NCBI GenBank assembly: GCA_024233495.1
Contig: JACKPM010000002.1
Coordinates: 255,648-319,647, forward strand
Origin: Chlamydiales bacterium
GTDB lineage: Bacteria > Chlamydiota > Chlamydiia > Chlamydiales > JAAKFR01
Direction: 5' to 3'
DNA length: 64,000 bases
In this document: piece after piece, positions 14,847 through 21,870 of the stretch
How positions within the stretch are numbered: position 1 is the first letter of the stretch
How the letters are laid out: each line of letters begins with the position of its first letter
Made by a program: the position numbers and the translations under genes
The notes under the pieces: model-generated
What the model saw: only the letters and a program-made list of their open reading frames with translations
Databases searched by the model: none
Told to the model about the DNA's origin: nothing

Positions 14847-16140
14847 GACACTTTCCAAGATCTGCTTGGTCATATTTGTTATCATCCCGCACGAAGTGAA
14901 TGATTTCACGTACAAGCGCTTTATTCCCCTCCAGAGATTCTAGATAGGTAGCTGGATCCTCTATAAGATCAAGAAGAGCAACAGCAAGGTGGTTTGCTCT
15001 ATCAGCTTTTTCAACTTTTCCTTTCGAAAACTGCTTGAGTGTCCGCGTCGCTTTATTGATTGCAGTCGAAACGTCTGTTTTTGTTGGTTGAATCGTTTCG
15101 TAGATTTCCTCACTAGGAGACTGGGTTTTATAGCCACTTGATGTAGAAGTAATGGATGCTCTTAAGGAGCCTGCAGATGCTTGTGAGAGCAAGGTGAATC
15201 GTCTTTGACGGGCAAGTTCTCCTGCTCTTGGAGAGACCGCTGTAAAAGTGCGCCCTTCTCTTCCTGCTGGGCGCGTTACTGTACTCATATATTCTTGTGC
15301 CGCTTCTGGGGCTTCTAACTCGTATTGCCCCTCTTCTTCAGGAGGGCGCAGCTCGTACTGACCTTCTTCTTCAGGAGGGCGCAGCTCGTATTGCCCCTCT
15401 TCTTCAGGAGGGCGCAGCTCATACTGACCTTCTTCTTCAGGAGGGCGCAGCTCGTATTGACCTTCTTCTTCAGGAGCTCCTAGCTCATACCCTCCACTCG
15501 CACCACGGAAGCTTGGAGATGTGAGTACATGATATGTACCTCCAGGTCGCTCCATTTTCGCATAGGTATCACTCGAAACTGTTGTGCGCCGCTCTGGAGG
15601 TAGGTTTAAGGTTCCGTACGTATGCTGTTCTTGAAGCCATTGGTCTACCACTGTCTGGTTTGCGTGGGCGCTTTTGCCTGAGCCCACTGTTACCCTTCTT
15701 TCAGCTAGAGGGCGCATTGGGAATAAGTGGCGCCTACCACTTACAACAGGACGCTGTGGTGGGGCGCTAGGCGGTCTAAGCACATGTCTAGCTGTATCAT
15801 CTACTTGCTGAGTCACAAGCTGCATATTTGTATTTGCGGCTTGTTGTCCCATAGAGGCCAAAGTCCTCCCAGCAACTTCTTCTGTTTGTAAGCTCCCACG
15901 ACGGGGCGCAGGAGTGGGGCGTATGGCTGACTTTGGCCTAGGAGCTGGGGTAGGAGCTGCTGAACGTGTAGATTCTGGTGCAGGCGACTCAATTCTTCCA
16001 GCTGCAAGTTCGTTAACTCTCTCTGCCATTTCGTTTATGGTGCAGCTCTGGCGTTCACTCCCTTGTCTTCTAGGTGCAGGAGTAGGCCTATATTCAGGAC
16101 TCCCTCCACCAGATACTCTTCCTGTTCCCCCTTCGCTCAT
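14803..16140 (-). CDS. Putative secreted effector with tyrosine repeats and PxxxPR motifs
   Basis: I recognise no family over the full length. The 445-residue protein has no signal peptide or membrane helix. Residues 1-135 are Pro/Ser/Arg-rich with three PTPAPR segments (about 19-24, 63-68, 75-80), matching the PxxxPR SH3-ligand pattern. Residues 172-210 contain tyrosines in YGTL, YAKM and YHVL contexts. From residue 218 to 284 seven tyrosines are spaced exactly 11 residues apart, mostly as GQYELRPPEEE. An isolated EEIYETI site (about 345-350) resembles an SH2-binding motif. Residues 355-445 form a probable helical C-terminal domain. The design recalls chlamydial Tarp and other tyrosine-phosphorylated effectors. 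Secretion and phosphorylation are inference. It lies alone between hemD and a five-gene operon on the same strand. Confidence 0.7.
   Translation of the reverse strand: MSEGGTGRVSGGGSPEYRPTPAPRRQGSERQSCTINEMAERVNELAAGRIESPAPESTRSAAPTPAPRPKSAIRPTPAPRRGSLQTEEVAGRTLASMGQQAANTNMQLVTQQVDDTARHVLRPPSAPPQRPVVSGRRHLFPMRPLAERRVTVGSGKSAHANQTVVDQWLQEQHTYGTLNLPPERRTTVSSDTYAKMERPGGTYHVLTSPSFRGASGGYELGAPEEEGQYELRPPEEEGQYELRPPEEEGQYELRPPEEEGQYELRPPEEEGQYELEAPEAAQEYMSTVTRPAGREGRTFTAVSPRAGELARQRRFTLLSQASAGSLRASITSTSSGYKTQSPSEEIYETIQPTKTDVSTAINKATRTLKQFSKGKVEKADRANHLAVALLDLIEDPATYLESLEGNKALVREIIHFVRDDNKYDQADLGKCLTSDAWKKFQAHFQ
15289..15492 (-). repeat. 33-bp tandem repeat encoding 11-residue tyrosine units
   Basis: Six to seven in-frame units of 33 bp encode (G)QYELRPPEEEG. 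The four central units are nearly identical, differing mainly at third codon positions, and the outer units are diverged (YELGAPEEE at the start, YELEAPEAA and EYMST at the end). The tyrosine codons fall every 33 bases. Such arrays expand and contract by recombination, so copy number may differ between strains. Confidence 0.9.
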
Positions 16141-16166
16141 ACGCTCAATTATATTATAACCTAAAT

Positions 16167-16183
16167 TTTAATTATAATATAAA
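16167..16183 (-). promoter_or_regulatory. 17-bp AT-rich upstream block shared with the 63718 gene
   Basis: On the minus strand this reads TTTATATTATAATTAAA, 26 bases before the ATG at 16140. The same block with one difference (TTTATATTACAATTAAA) lies 28 bases before the GTG at 63718. A TATAAT hexamer lies closer to the start (GGTTATAATATAATTGAGCG). It is probably part of a promoter; no good -35 is visible. Confidence 0.5.
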
Positions 16184-16193
16184 GTATAAGACG

Positions 16194-16622
16194 TTAATTC
16201 TGTGTTAGATATAACACGGGTTCGTGCATGACATGGGGAGGAATTTTGCCATTGAGATGCTCAATTCGAAAAGTGAGCAACCCTCGCTTTGCATCGTATG
16301 TGGGGGTGGAAAGGGAGAGAGGAAGTGTGGTGAATCCCTCTTTTGCAGGTGAGGTAAAAATGAGATTTGCCTCCTTTATCCCCTGCCACTGCTCAACATA
16401 TGCATCGATAGGGAAGGTGCCTCCGCTTTCAGAACCCTTTGTGAATGAAAGTGTTGTGCTGACATCTATGAGTGTAAGAGAGGGAGGGTTTTGTGTGAAT
16501 GCTCCTTGTTGAGCGTGAATCACTAAGAGTTCAGCTTCTTTGATATTAAGGGCGGCAAAAAGTACTCCTCCTGCAACGGCAAACACAAAAAGAAGGAGAA
16601 GGAGCTTACGATTAATAGACAT
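16194..16622 (-). CDS. Exported protein, five-member paralogue family, member 5
   Basis: This is the last gene of an overlapping five-gene operon. The 142-residue protein has an N-terminal hydrophobic segment (KLLLLLFVFAVAGGVLFAAL) acting as signal peptide or anchor. The mature part shares the family pattern: LLVIHAQQGAF, then SLTLIDVSTTLSFTKG, then GGTFPIDAYVEQW, then YDAKRGLLTFRIEHL and a closing VLYLTQN strand. In the best-matching members this core reads hydrophobic, HA..G, L.L.D.D..V.YFT, R.AG.M, FL..W. From memory, a similar layout (YFTDRP, AG, F...W) occurs in periplasmic proteins of unknown function in other phyla. It starts inside the end of member 4 with an 11-base overlap. Confidence 0.75.
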   Translation of the reverse strand: MSINRKLLLLLFVFAVAGGVLFAALNIKEAELLVIHAQQGAFTQNPPSLTLIDVSTTLSFTKGSESGGTFPIDAYVEQWQGIKEANLIFTSPAKEGFTTLPLSLSTPTYDAKRGLLTFRIEHLNGKIPPHVMHEPVLYLTQN

Positions 16623-17046
16623 AGACAGTTACCTCATGAATATCGTCATAGCGAGAGAGATCAGAGTCTGCGACCATTTCAAATGTCATCACATTTTCTC
16701 CTGGGTCGTAGTAAGGATGCGAGAGAGTTGTCAGAAAGTGCGTATCGAGCTCGTCCCGTGTAAATGTAAGTGCTCCTTCAACAGCTGTCTTGGGCCATTT
16801 TGCAAGAAAGGGACGCACAGCTATCTTAGAGGCTTTGCCACTTGGGGAAAAGTGTGTGAGGGTGTCGTTTACTTGTCGCAGTAATAGTCTGCCTTGCATA
16901 GGATTGTGCCTATCTGCTGAGATAGAGCCTCTTGCAGCGTATATAACAGAGTAGCCACTGCGCGCATGACTCTTCGCATAGATGAAAGTGGAGATTGCAG
17001 TAATAAATAAAACAGCAAAAATAAAAATACGGCGACGATTATTCAT
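16612..17046 (-). CDS. Exported protein, five-member paralogue family, member 4
   Basis: The 144-residue protein has an N-terminal membrane segment after a basic start (MNNRRRIFIFAVLFITAIST). Its core aligns with the other members: YSVIYAARGSISAD, LLLRQVNDTLTHFSPSG, KIAVRPFLAKW, HPYYDPGENVMTFEMVAD and a final VTVYVY strand. The segment corresponding to YFT.PP.R is less conserved. It overlaps member 3 by 8 bases and member 5 by 11 bases. The function is unknown; the fold is likely all-beta and extracytoplasmic. Confidence 0.75.
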   Translation of the reverse strand: MNNRRRIFIFAVLFITAISTFIYAKSHARSGYSVIYAARGSISADRHNPMQGRLLLRQVNDTLTHFSPSGKASKIAVRPFLAKWPKTAVEGALTFTRDELDTHFLTTLSHPYYDPGENVMTFEMVADSDLSRYDDIHEVTVYVY

Positions 17047-17446
17047 GGCTTAAATAGAGGGTAACCTCTCCCAGTTTTTGTTTTTTAATCTCTTTCCCTT
17101 CGATCATAAAAATCAAGGTTTCATCGGCTTTATTGTAGCGCGGATGTTGGATTATAAATGATTGTTCGTTGAATGCAGGGCCTGCAGGAGCAAACGAGAC
17201 AAAGTGGCCGATAGGGGGTTTTTGTCCGAACGCTTCCTCGTGTGCCCACCGGACTAGGAATTCTGTTAGTGGCATTGTGCCAGCTCTTCGCTCTTCATCC
17301 TCTGTAAAATAGACAACCGACTCGTCCACATCATTGAGTCGCAGCGAATTTTCACCAATAGAACCACTTCTCCCATGAATAATGTAGAGATGTTGCCCGA
17401 AAAGAGCATTTGAGAGTAAGAGTAAGAATAATAGAGATTTGATCAT
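17039..17446 (-). CDS. Exported protein, five-member paralogue family, member 3
   Basis: The 135-residue protein starts with a clear signal peptide (MIKSLLFLLLLSNALFGQ). The mature part shows the family core very well: HLYIIHGRSGSIGENSLRLN, DVDESVVYFTEDEERRAG, TMPLTEFLVRW, HPRYNKADETLIFMIEG and VTLYLSHE. It overlaps members 2 and 4 by 4 and 8 bases. The shared DVD..V.YFT and AGTM..FL..W pattern is what ties the five genes together. The function is unknown. Confidence 0.8.
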   Translation of the reverse strand: MIKSLLFLLLLSNALFGQHLYIIHGRSGSIGENSLRLNDVDESVVYFTEDEERRAGTMPLTEFLVRWAHEEAFGQKPPIGHFVSFAPAGPAFNEQSFIIQHPRYNKADETLIFMIEGKEIKKQKLGEVTLYLSHE

Positions 17447-17865
17447 AGAGCACCCTCATAATCAATATGATCTATAAAGAGGTTCACTTCTTCCATCTTT
17501 TTCCCAAGAGGGTGGTCTTTTGAAAGCTCATCTATCCTGAGATAGAGGCGCCTTTTTGTCTCATCATAGTGAGCCCGCAGCACAGTGATTGGTACATCGG
17601 TATAGTGCCTCCCATCATCTGAAAAAAAGACAAAGCCTGCTTCTATATCTCTTTTCTGTTTGAAATAGACCTCCAAGAACTTAGAGAGGACCATCTTGCC
17701 TGCTTGTCTTTGAGGTGGCTGAGTGAAATAAGTAACTGTGTTGTCGATGTCCTCAAGAATGAGATCGCCTCCATCATACCTAGCCTCTTTTGCATGGAGC
17801 ACAAATAGTAGCTCTTCTGCAAAAAGGGGAGAGAAAAGAAGGCAAATAGCAAGTAGATATCTCAT
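17443..17865 (-). CDS. Exported protein, five-member paralogue family, member 2
   Basis: I start this protein at ATG 17865 (MRYLLAICLLFSPLFAEE), which gives a good signal peptide and a 4-base ATGA overlap with the upstream member; longer in-frame starts run into that gene. The 140-residue protein shows the family core in its clearest form: LLFVLHAKEARYDGGDLI, EDIDNTVTYFTQPPQRQAG, KMVLSKFLEVY, HYDETKRRLYLRIDEL and VNLFIDHIDY. The function is unknown. Confidence 0.8.
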   Translation of the reverse strand: MRYLLAICLLFSPLFAEELLFVLHAKEARYDGGDLILEDIDNTVTYFTQPPQRQAGKMVLSKFLEVYFKQKRDIEAGFVFFSDDGRHYTDVPITVLRAHYDETKRRLYLRIDELSKDHPLGKKMEEVNLFIDHIDYEGAL

Positions 17866-18311
17866 TGTCCCATCCATTGATCCCAAAAACGTTGTTCTTC
17901 TGTGCTCAAAAGCAGCTTTAGCTCTACCCGCTCCAATTGAGTCGGAACTACCCAATCTATTGGCTGAATCATTAATGTCAACTCATCACTCTGTGCAAGG
18001 TATTGCGGGTTGCGCACAGCAACGGAGCGCCTCTTCTTTTTTGCATATGAGAGTTCACCTTTTGCACTCGAATCATTTAAACTCCATGCGGTAAAGAAAT
18101 CTTCAACGCTCATCTTTCCTTTTTGATTCTCTTTTTGGAAAGAAGCGAGCTTGTCTACTCCATACAGGCGTAGCACGCCCCACCCTTCGCTTGCTTGTTG
18201 AAATGCTCCCTCGACCGCAAAAATCGTACAGGTGAAATAGTGATCAGAACGCTGCAATAAACACGACGTTAGGATAAAAAAGCTGAAGAGTAGTCGCATA
18301 TCTCTCTTCAT
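17862..18311 (-). CDS. Putative lipoprotein, five-member paralogue family, member 1
   Basis: This is the first gene of the operon. The 149-residue protein has a lipoprotein-type signal peptide (MRLLFSFFILTSCLLQ) with lipobox LTSC, so unlike the others it is probably lipid-anchored. The core is the most diverged: TIFAVEGAFQQASEGWGVLRL, YGVDKLASFQKE, KGKMSVEDFFTAW, NPQYLAQSDELTLMI and VELKLLL. It could start at the fifth codon, a second ATG. The gene diverges from sodA, with about 75 bases between the two start codons, so the operon promoter must lie there. Confidence 0.75.
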   Translation of the reverse strand: MKRDMRLLFSFFILTSCLLQRSDHYFTCTIFAVEGAFQQASEGWGVLRLYGVDKLASFQKENQKGKMSVEDFFTAWSLNDSSAKGELSYAKKKRRSVAVRNPQYLAQSDELTLMIQPIDWVVPTQLERVELKLLLSTEEQRFWDQWMGQ

Positions 18312-18329
18312 AAACGAATATTTGATTTC

Positions 18330-18358
18330 TTGATAACTTTTCTTTAATCTTCTACGAT
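18330..18358 (+). promoter_or_regulatory. Predicted sodA promoter
   Basis: TTGATA (18330-18335) and TACGAT (18353-18358) are separated by exactly 17 bases, a good sigma-70-type (chlamydial sigma-66) promoter. Transcription would begin near 18365, leaving a short leader that contains the ribosome binding site. Confidence 0.55.
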
Positions 18359-18371
18359 TCCGGGCAAACTT

Positions 18372-18377
18372 AGGAGG
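18372..18377 (+). promoter_or_regulatory. Strong Shine-Dalgarno site of sodA
   Basis: AGGAGG lies 8 bases before the ATG at 18386. It is one of the best ribosome binding sites in the window, where many genes lack one, and fits high expression of superoxide dismutase. Confidence 0.8.
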
Positions 18378-18385
18378 AAAAAAAT

Positions 18386-19000
18386 ATGTACGAACTTCCC
18401 AAATTACCTTATGAATATGGCGATTTAGAGCCTGTAATTAGTAAAGAGATCATGGAATTGCACCACAAGAAGCACCACAACGCTTATGTGACAAATCTCA
18501 ATGCAGCACTTGAAAAATATGCCAAAGCTGATCTCACTGAGCAAATTGCGTTGCAGCAGGCGATCCGTTTCAACGGAGGAGGGCACCTCAACCACTCGAT
18601 TTTCTGGGAAAACCTTGCCCCAAAAAGCAAAGGGGGAGGAGAGGCTCCAACAGGCGAGCTTGCTGAAATGATCAATAAGAAGTGGGGATCGCTAAATCTT
18701 TTCATCGAAGCATTTAATGGTGCAGCTGGTCCAATCCAAGGCTCTGGATGGGGATGGCTCGGTTTTTGCAAAAAGTCAAAAACGCTACAAATTCGCACAA
18801 CAGCGAACCAAGACCCCCTTCAAGCAACCCAAGGATTGATTCCTCTTCTGGGCATTGATGTTTGGGAACACGCCTACTATTTGCAGTATAAAAATGCGCG
18901 TCCTGAATACTTAAAGAGCATTTGGCAAGTGGTCAACTGGGCTGACGTTGCACGTCGCTACGACAATGCAAAAAGCTGCGCTGCTTGTACTAAGGCATAA
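18386..19000 (+). CDS. sodA: Superoxide dismutase, Mn/Fe type
   Basis: This cytoplasmic enzyme dismutates superoxide. The 204-residue protein has all four metal ligands of the Mn/Fe family: His in LHHKKHHNAYVTNL near residue 27, His in GGHLNHSIFWENL, and Asp and His in GIDVWEHAYYLQYKN. The GSGWGWLGF motif is also present. The C terminus ends in CAACTKA, an unusual cysteine pair. It has a good promoter and a strong ribosome binding site. In C. trachomatis sodM also lies next to accD and pgm. Confidence 0.95.
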   Translation: MYELPKLPYEYGDLEPVISKEIMELHHKKHHNAYVTNLNAALEKYAKADLTEQIALQQAIRFNGGGHLNHSIFWENLAPKSKGGGEAPTGELAEMINKKWGSLNLFIEAFNGAAGPIQGSGWGWLGFCKKSKTLQIRTTANQDPLQATQGLIPLLGIDVWEHAYYLQYKNARPEYLKSIWQVVNWADVARRYDNAKSCAACTKA

Positions 19001-19011
19001 TTGTGTTGCCT

Positions 19012-19091
19012 TAGATGGTGTCGTCAAACTTTCTCCTTTGTAAGGCGAGAGATTTTTCCTCAATTGTGAGAGCGCGTGAATGAGGACAAGA
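19012..19091. repeat. Family 3 intergenic repeat, partial copy
   Basis: TAGATGGTGTCGTCAAACTT followed by TCTCCTTTGTAAGGCGAGAG matches the conserved ends of the elements at 8024 and 56908. The right half is diverged. As at 8024, it fills the gap between two convergent genes, here sodA and the HAD-like gene. Confidence 0.6.
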
Positions 19092-19976
19092 TTAGCTAAA
19101 AGGCTTCGAAAGTATGCCTTCTAAGTAGTGGATGAAATAATCCTCATCGAGGATGGCGTCTACTGTGATCACAGGAATTAAAACCTCCCGCTCTATGAGT
19201 GGGAGGATTTTTAATGCTTCTTTCGTTTGCGCGTCATAGGGCGCAACAATGTTCACTTCTGGATCAAACTCAATGTTGTCATCAAAGAAAATTGACTTTG
19301 TCGAGCCCGATAAGAGTAGGGGAAACTGCTTGCCATACTCTTTGAGTTCTTTGTGTTTGTTCCAGTAGAAGTAGTCGTCTTGGATGCCAAGCACGCGTCT
19401 AGCTTGGAAAAAGTGGAGCATAGCAAGAGGGTCATCGATGACTCCATTTTCTGTGTGCAGCTTTCCATCTCGAAAAGAAGCTTTTGGAATATCCCACCCA
19501 AGCGTAGCTGCAATTTTTTCGAGATCTGTACCAAAGGTGCGGAAGACAAGGGAATGTGAGATATTGTTTTCTTCTAGCCACCCAAGAAGTTTATAGAAGG
19601 AGGGAAAGATGAAGCGCCCTTCCATTGTACTTTCCGCTTTTTGCAGCGTTGTAAGCGCTTCTGCATAGCGGGGGTGATTGATCTTTTCAAGATGGTCGAT
19701 AAAGTCGTGGATTGTGTTGCGGCGTAAGCGACGTAATTGTTGATCGCTACGCACTCCGGGGTGCTTCACAAGGTAGATATAGTCAAAGTAACTCATTGGC
19801 ACGAGCCCCTCTTCCCAAATATCAACATATTTTTTAGCAAGGGAGAGATTGACCACAGATGTCAAACCTAAATTTTGTGTCGCATCTGAAGCGATGATTG
19901 TGCGGTTGATATCCATGTGGATAATCAAGTGATTGCCGTAAAGAGGAAAAAAAAGTAGGAGTAAAAGATAGCGCAT
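19092..19976 (-). CDS. Exported HAD-like protein (DUF2608-like)
   Basis: From ATG 19976 (MRYLLLLLFFPLYGNHL) the protein has about 294 residues with a signal peptide. A HAD-type pattern follows: strand LIIHMDINRTII in place of the usual DxDxT motif, SLVFRTFGTD as motif II and SIFFDDNIEFDPEVN as motif IV. I recall similar exported proteins from chlamydiae and Legionella grouped as DUF2608. The nucleophile aspartate is present but the second aspartate of DxD is Asn, so phosphatase activity is uncertain. It is convergent with sodA and divergent from accD. A TTG start 24 bases upstream is possible. Confidence 0.7.
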   Translation of the reverse strand: MRYLLLLLFFPLYGNHLIIHMDINRTIIASDATQNLGLTSVVNLSLAKKYVDIWEEGLVPMSYFDYIYLVKHPGVRSDQQLRRLRRNTIHDFIDHLEKINHPRYAEALTTLQKAESTMEGRFIFPSFYKLLGWLEENNISHSLVFRTFGTDLEKIAATLGWDIPKASFRDGKLHTENGVIDDPLAMLHFFQARRVLGIQDDYFYWNKHKELKEYGKQFPLLLSGSTKSIFFDDNIEFDPEVNIVAPYDAQTKEALKILPLIEREVLIPVITVDAILDEDYFIHYLEGILSKPFS

Positions 19977-20070
19977 GCGAAGAAGTTTAGAGTGCGTCAA
20001 GAAATATTAGCAAACGATAAAATTTTTACTGTATTTCCTTATATTACTGGATCCTGTATAATGGGAGCCT

Positions 20071-21006
20071 ATGGGATTATTTTCTCGAGACAAGCCTAAG
20101 ATCAAAGTGGAAACTGAGAAGGCAGATGGCTTCAGTGGATGGTTGAAGTGTACAAGCTGCCACGAGATGATCCACGCCAATGAACTCACACAAAACCTCA
20201 ACTGTTGCCCTAAGTGTGACTATCACTACAGGGTAACAGCGCGGGAGCGCATTGCACTTCTGTCAGACAAGGGGAGCTTCGAAGAGATGTTTGCCGATTT
20301 GCAATCAGTAGATGCACTTGGTTTCTCAGACTCTAGAAAGTACCCCGAGCGTTTGAAAGAGGCAATTGAGAAGGGAGGCAAGAGTGAGGCGATCATCACA
20401 GGTGTCTGCACGATTGAAGGGCAAAAGGTGTGTCTCGGAGTAATGAATTTCAACTTCATGGCCGGGTCGATGGGCTCTGTTGTAGGGGAAAAACTCGCCC
20501 GCTTGATGGAGTACTCACTCAAGAAGAAGCTCCCTCTCGTCGTGGTTTCCACTTCGGGTGGAGCGCGTATGCAAGAATCCACACTCTCCCTCATGCAAAT
20601 GGCTAAAACGTCTGCTGTGTTGGCAAAGTTGCATGAAGCCCAAATTCCTTTTATCTCCATTTTGACGAATCCAACCTCAGGTGGTGTCACTGCCTCTTTT
20701 GCAAGCCTGGGTGATGTGATCATTGCTGAGCCAAAGGCATTGATCTGCTTTGCAGGGCCGCGCATTGTTGAGCAGGTGATTCGCCAAAAACTGCCCGAAG
20801 GTGCGCAGAAGTCGGAGTTTCTCCTCGAGCACGGCATGGTCGACCTCATCGTAAAACGGCACGATCTGAAGAAAAAGCTCCATACGGTGCTTGACTTTCT
20901 ATCTGGAAATGAGCGTAAATACAGCAGCAAACAGAAACTCACTTCGAAAGAGATTAATGGGAAGCTGCAAGAGCTCTTCCTGAATAAGATAGATGCAAAA
21001 AGTTAA
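20071..21006 (+). CDS. accD: Acetyl-CoA carboxylase carboxyltransferase subunit beta
   Basis: AccD pairs with AccA to transfer carboxyl from carboxybiotin to acetyl-CoA, the first step of fatty-acid synthesis. The 311-residue protein begins with the zinc ribbon (CTSCHEM then CCPKCDYHYR, residues about 30-52). It continues with the carboxyltransferase core: VCLGVMNFNFMAGSMGSVVGEK, VSTSGGARMQES, LTNPTSGGVTASFASLGD and GPRIVEQVI. A TATAAT hexamer at 20057-20062 and a GGGAG just before the ATG are close to the start. It overlaps dut by 14 bases and heads the accD-dut-ptsN-ptsN2 operon, an order conserved in C. trachomatis. Confidence 0.95.
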   Translation: MGLFSRDKPKIKVETEKADGFSGWLKCTSCHEMIHANELTQNLNCCPKCDYHYRVTARERIALLSDKGSFEEMFADLQSVDALGFSDSRKYPERLKEAIEKGGKSEAIITGVCTIEGQKVCLGVMNFNFMAGSMGSVVGEKLARLMEYSLKKKLPLVVVSTSGGARMQESTLSLMQMAKTSAVLAKLHEAQIPFISILTNPTSGGVTASFASLGDVIIAEPKALICFAGPRIVEQVIRQKLPEGAQKSEFLLEHGMVDLIVKRHDLKKKLHTVLDFLSGNERKYSSKQKLTSKEINGKLQELFLNKIDAKS

Positions 21007-21430
21007 AGTAGTTACAGAAGACGAGGAGCTAATCCCTGTCTATGCTTCGAAAGAGGCGGCTGGTGCCGATGTGCGCGCCAACATCTCCGAGCCCTTTGTT
21101 TTAGAATCAGGGCGCACAGTTCTGGTCCCAACAGGGCTTTTCTTTGAGATACCATCAGGTTTTGAAATTCAAGTGCGCCCACGTAGTGGACTCGCTTTAA
21201 AGCACCAGGTAACGGTTCTCAATACACCGGGGACGATCGATGCTGATTACCGGGGCGAACTTGGTGTTATTCTCATCAATCATGGAAAAAGGGAATTTGT
21301 CATTGAACCGAAGATGCGCATTGCGCAGGTTGTGGTGAAGCCGGTTTGCCGCGTTGAGTTTGAGCCTGTAGGGGAGTTGGCAATATCTGAGCGTGGAAGT
21401 GGCGGGTTTGGACACACAGGAGTTCAATGA
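20993..21430 (+). CDS. dut: dUTP diphosphatase
   Basis: Dut hydrolyses dUTP to dUMP, keeping uracil out of DNA. The 145-residue protein contains the five trimeric dUTPase motifs: AAGADVRA, PRSGLALKH, NTPGTIDADYRGEL, RIAQVVV and the C-terminal GSGGFGHTG that closes on the substrate. Length and motifs are complete. It starts inside the end of accD and overlaps ptsN by 4 bases. Confidence 0.96.
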   Translation: MQKVKVVTEDEELIPVYASKEAAGADVRANISEPFVLESGRTVLVPTGLFFEIPSGFEIQVRPRSGLALKHQVTVLNTPGTIDADYRGELGVILINHGKREFVIEPKMRIAQVVVKPVCRVEFEPVGELAISERGSGGFGHTGVQ

Positions 21431-21870
21431 TCTCAAGCTATCTCGACAAGAATCTGATCACATTTCTTGATGTAGATGATCAAATATCTGCATTAGAGAA
21501 GCTTGTAGACGTGCTCGATGAGCATGGGAAGCTGTTCGATCGCGATGCCTTTTACAAGGCAATTATAGATCGAGAGCAGATCGTTTCGACTGGCATTGGA
21601 ATGGGAGTTGCAGTCCCACATGCCAAACTTCCCGGGTATAAGACCTTCTTTATCGCTGTGGGCATCCATCCCCGCGGCATCGCTTGGGATGCCCTTGATG
21701 GCGTGCCTGTTCGTCTGATCTTCATGATTGGTGGTCCTGACGACAAGCAAACCGAGTACCTCCAATTGCTCTCCCGCCTCACCCTTGCAATTAAGGATGA
21801 AGATCGGCGAAAAAAAATGTTGCAATTGAAAAACCCAAAAGAGATGATGGCCCTTTTTGAAGGGATCTGA
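21427..21870 (+). CDS. ptsN: PTS EIIA-like nitrogen regulatory protein
   Basis: PtsN (EIIA-Ntr) receives phosphate from HPr and acts as a regulator. The 147-residue protein carries the phosphorylation motif GMGVAVPHAKLPG, with the target His about residue 66, and the SRLTLAIKDEDRRKKMLQL helix typical of EIIA-2 domains. It overlaps dut by 4 bases and ptsN2 by one base. Two adjacent EIIA genes in this operon are a chlamydial trait. Confidence 0.92.
   Translation: MISSYLDKNLITFLDVDDQISALEKLVDVLDEHGKLFDRDAFYKAIIDREQIVSTGIGMGVAVPHAKLPGYKTFFIAVGIHPRGIAWDALDGVPVRLIFMIGGPDDKQTEYLQLLSRLTLAIKDEDRRKKMLQLKNPKEMMALFEGI

Noticed and set aside
15289..15492. CRISPR-like array from the 33-bp tandem repeats
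   Set aside because: Units are contiguous without spacers and encode an in-frame protein repeat; no cas genes are present.
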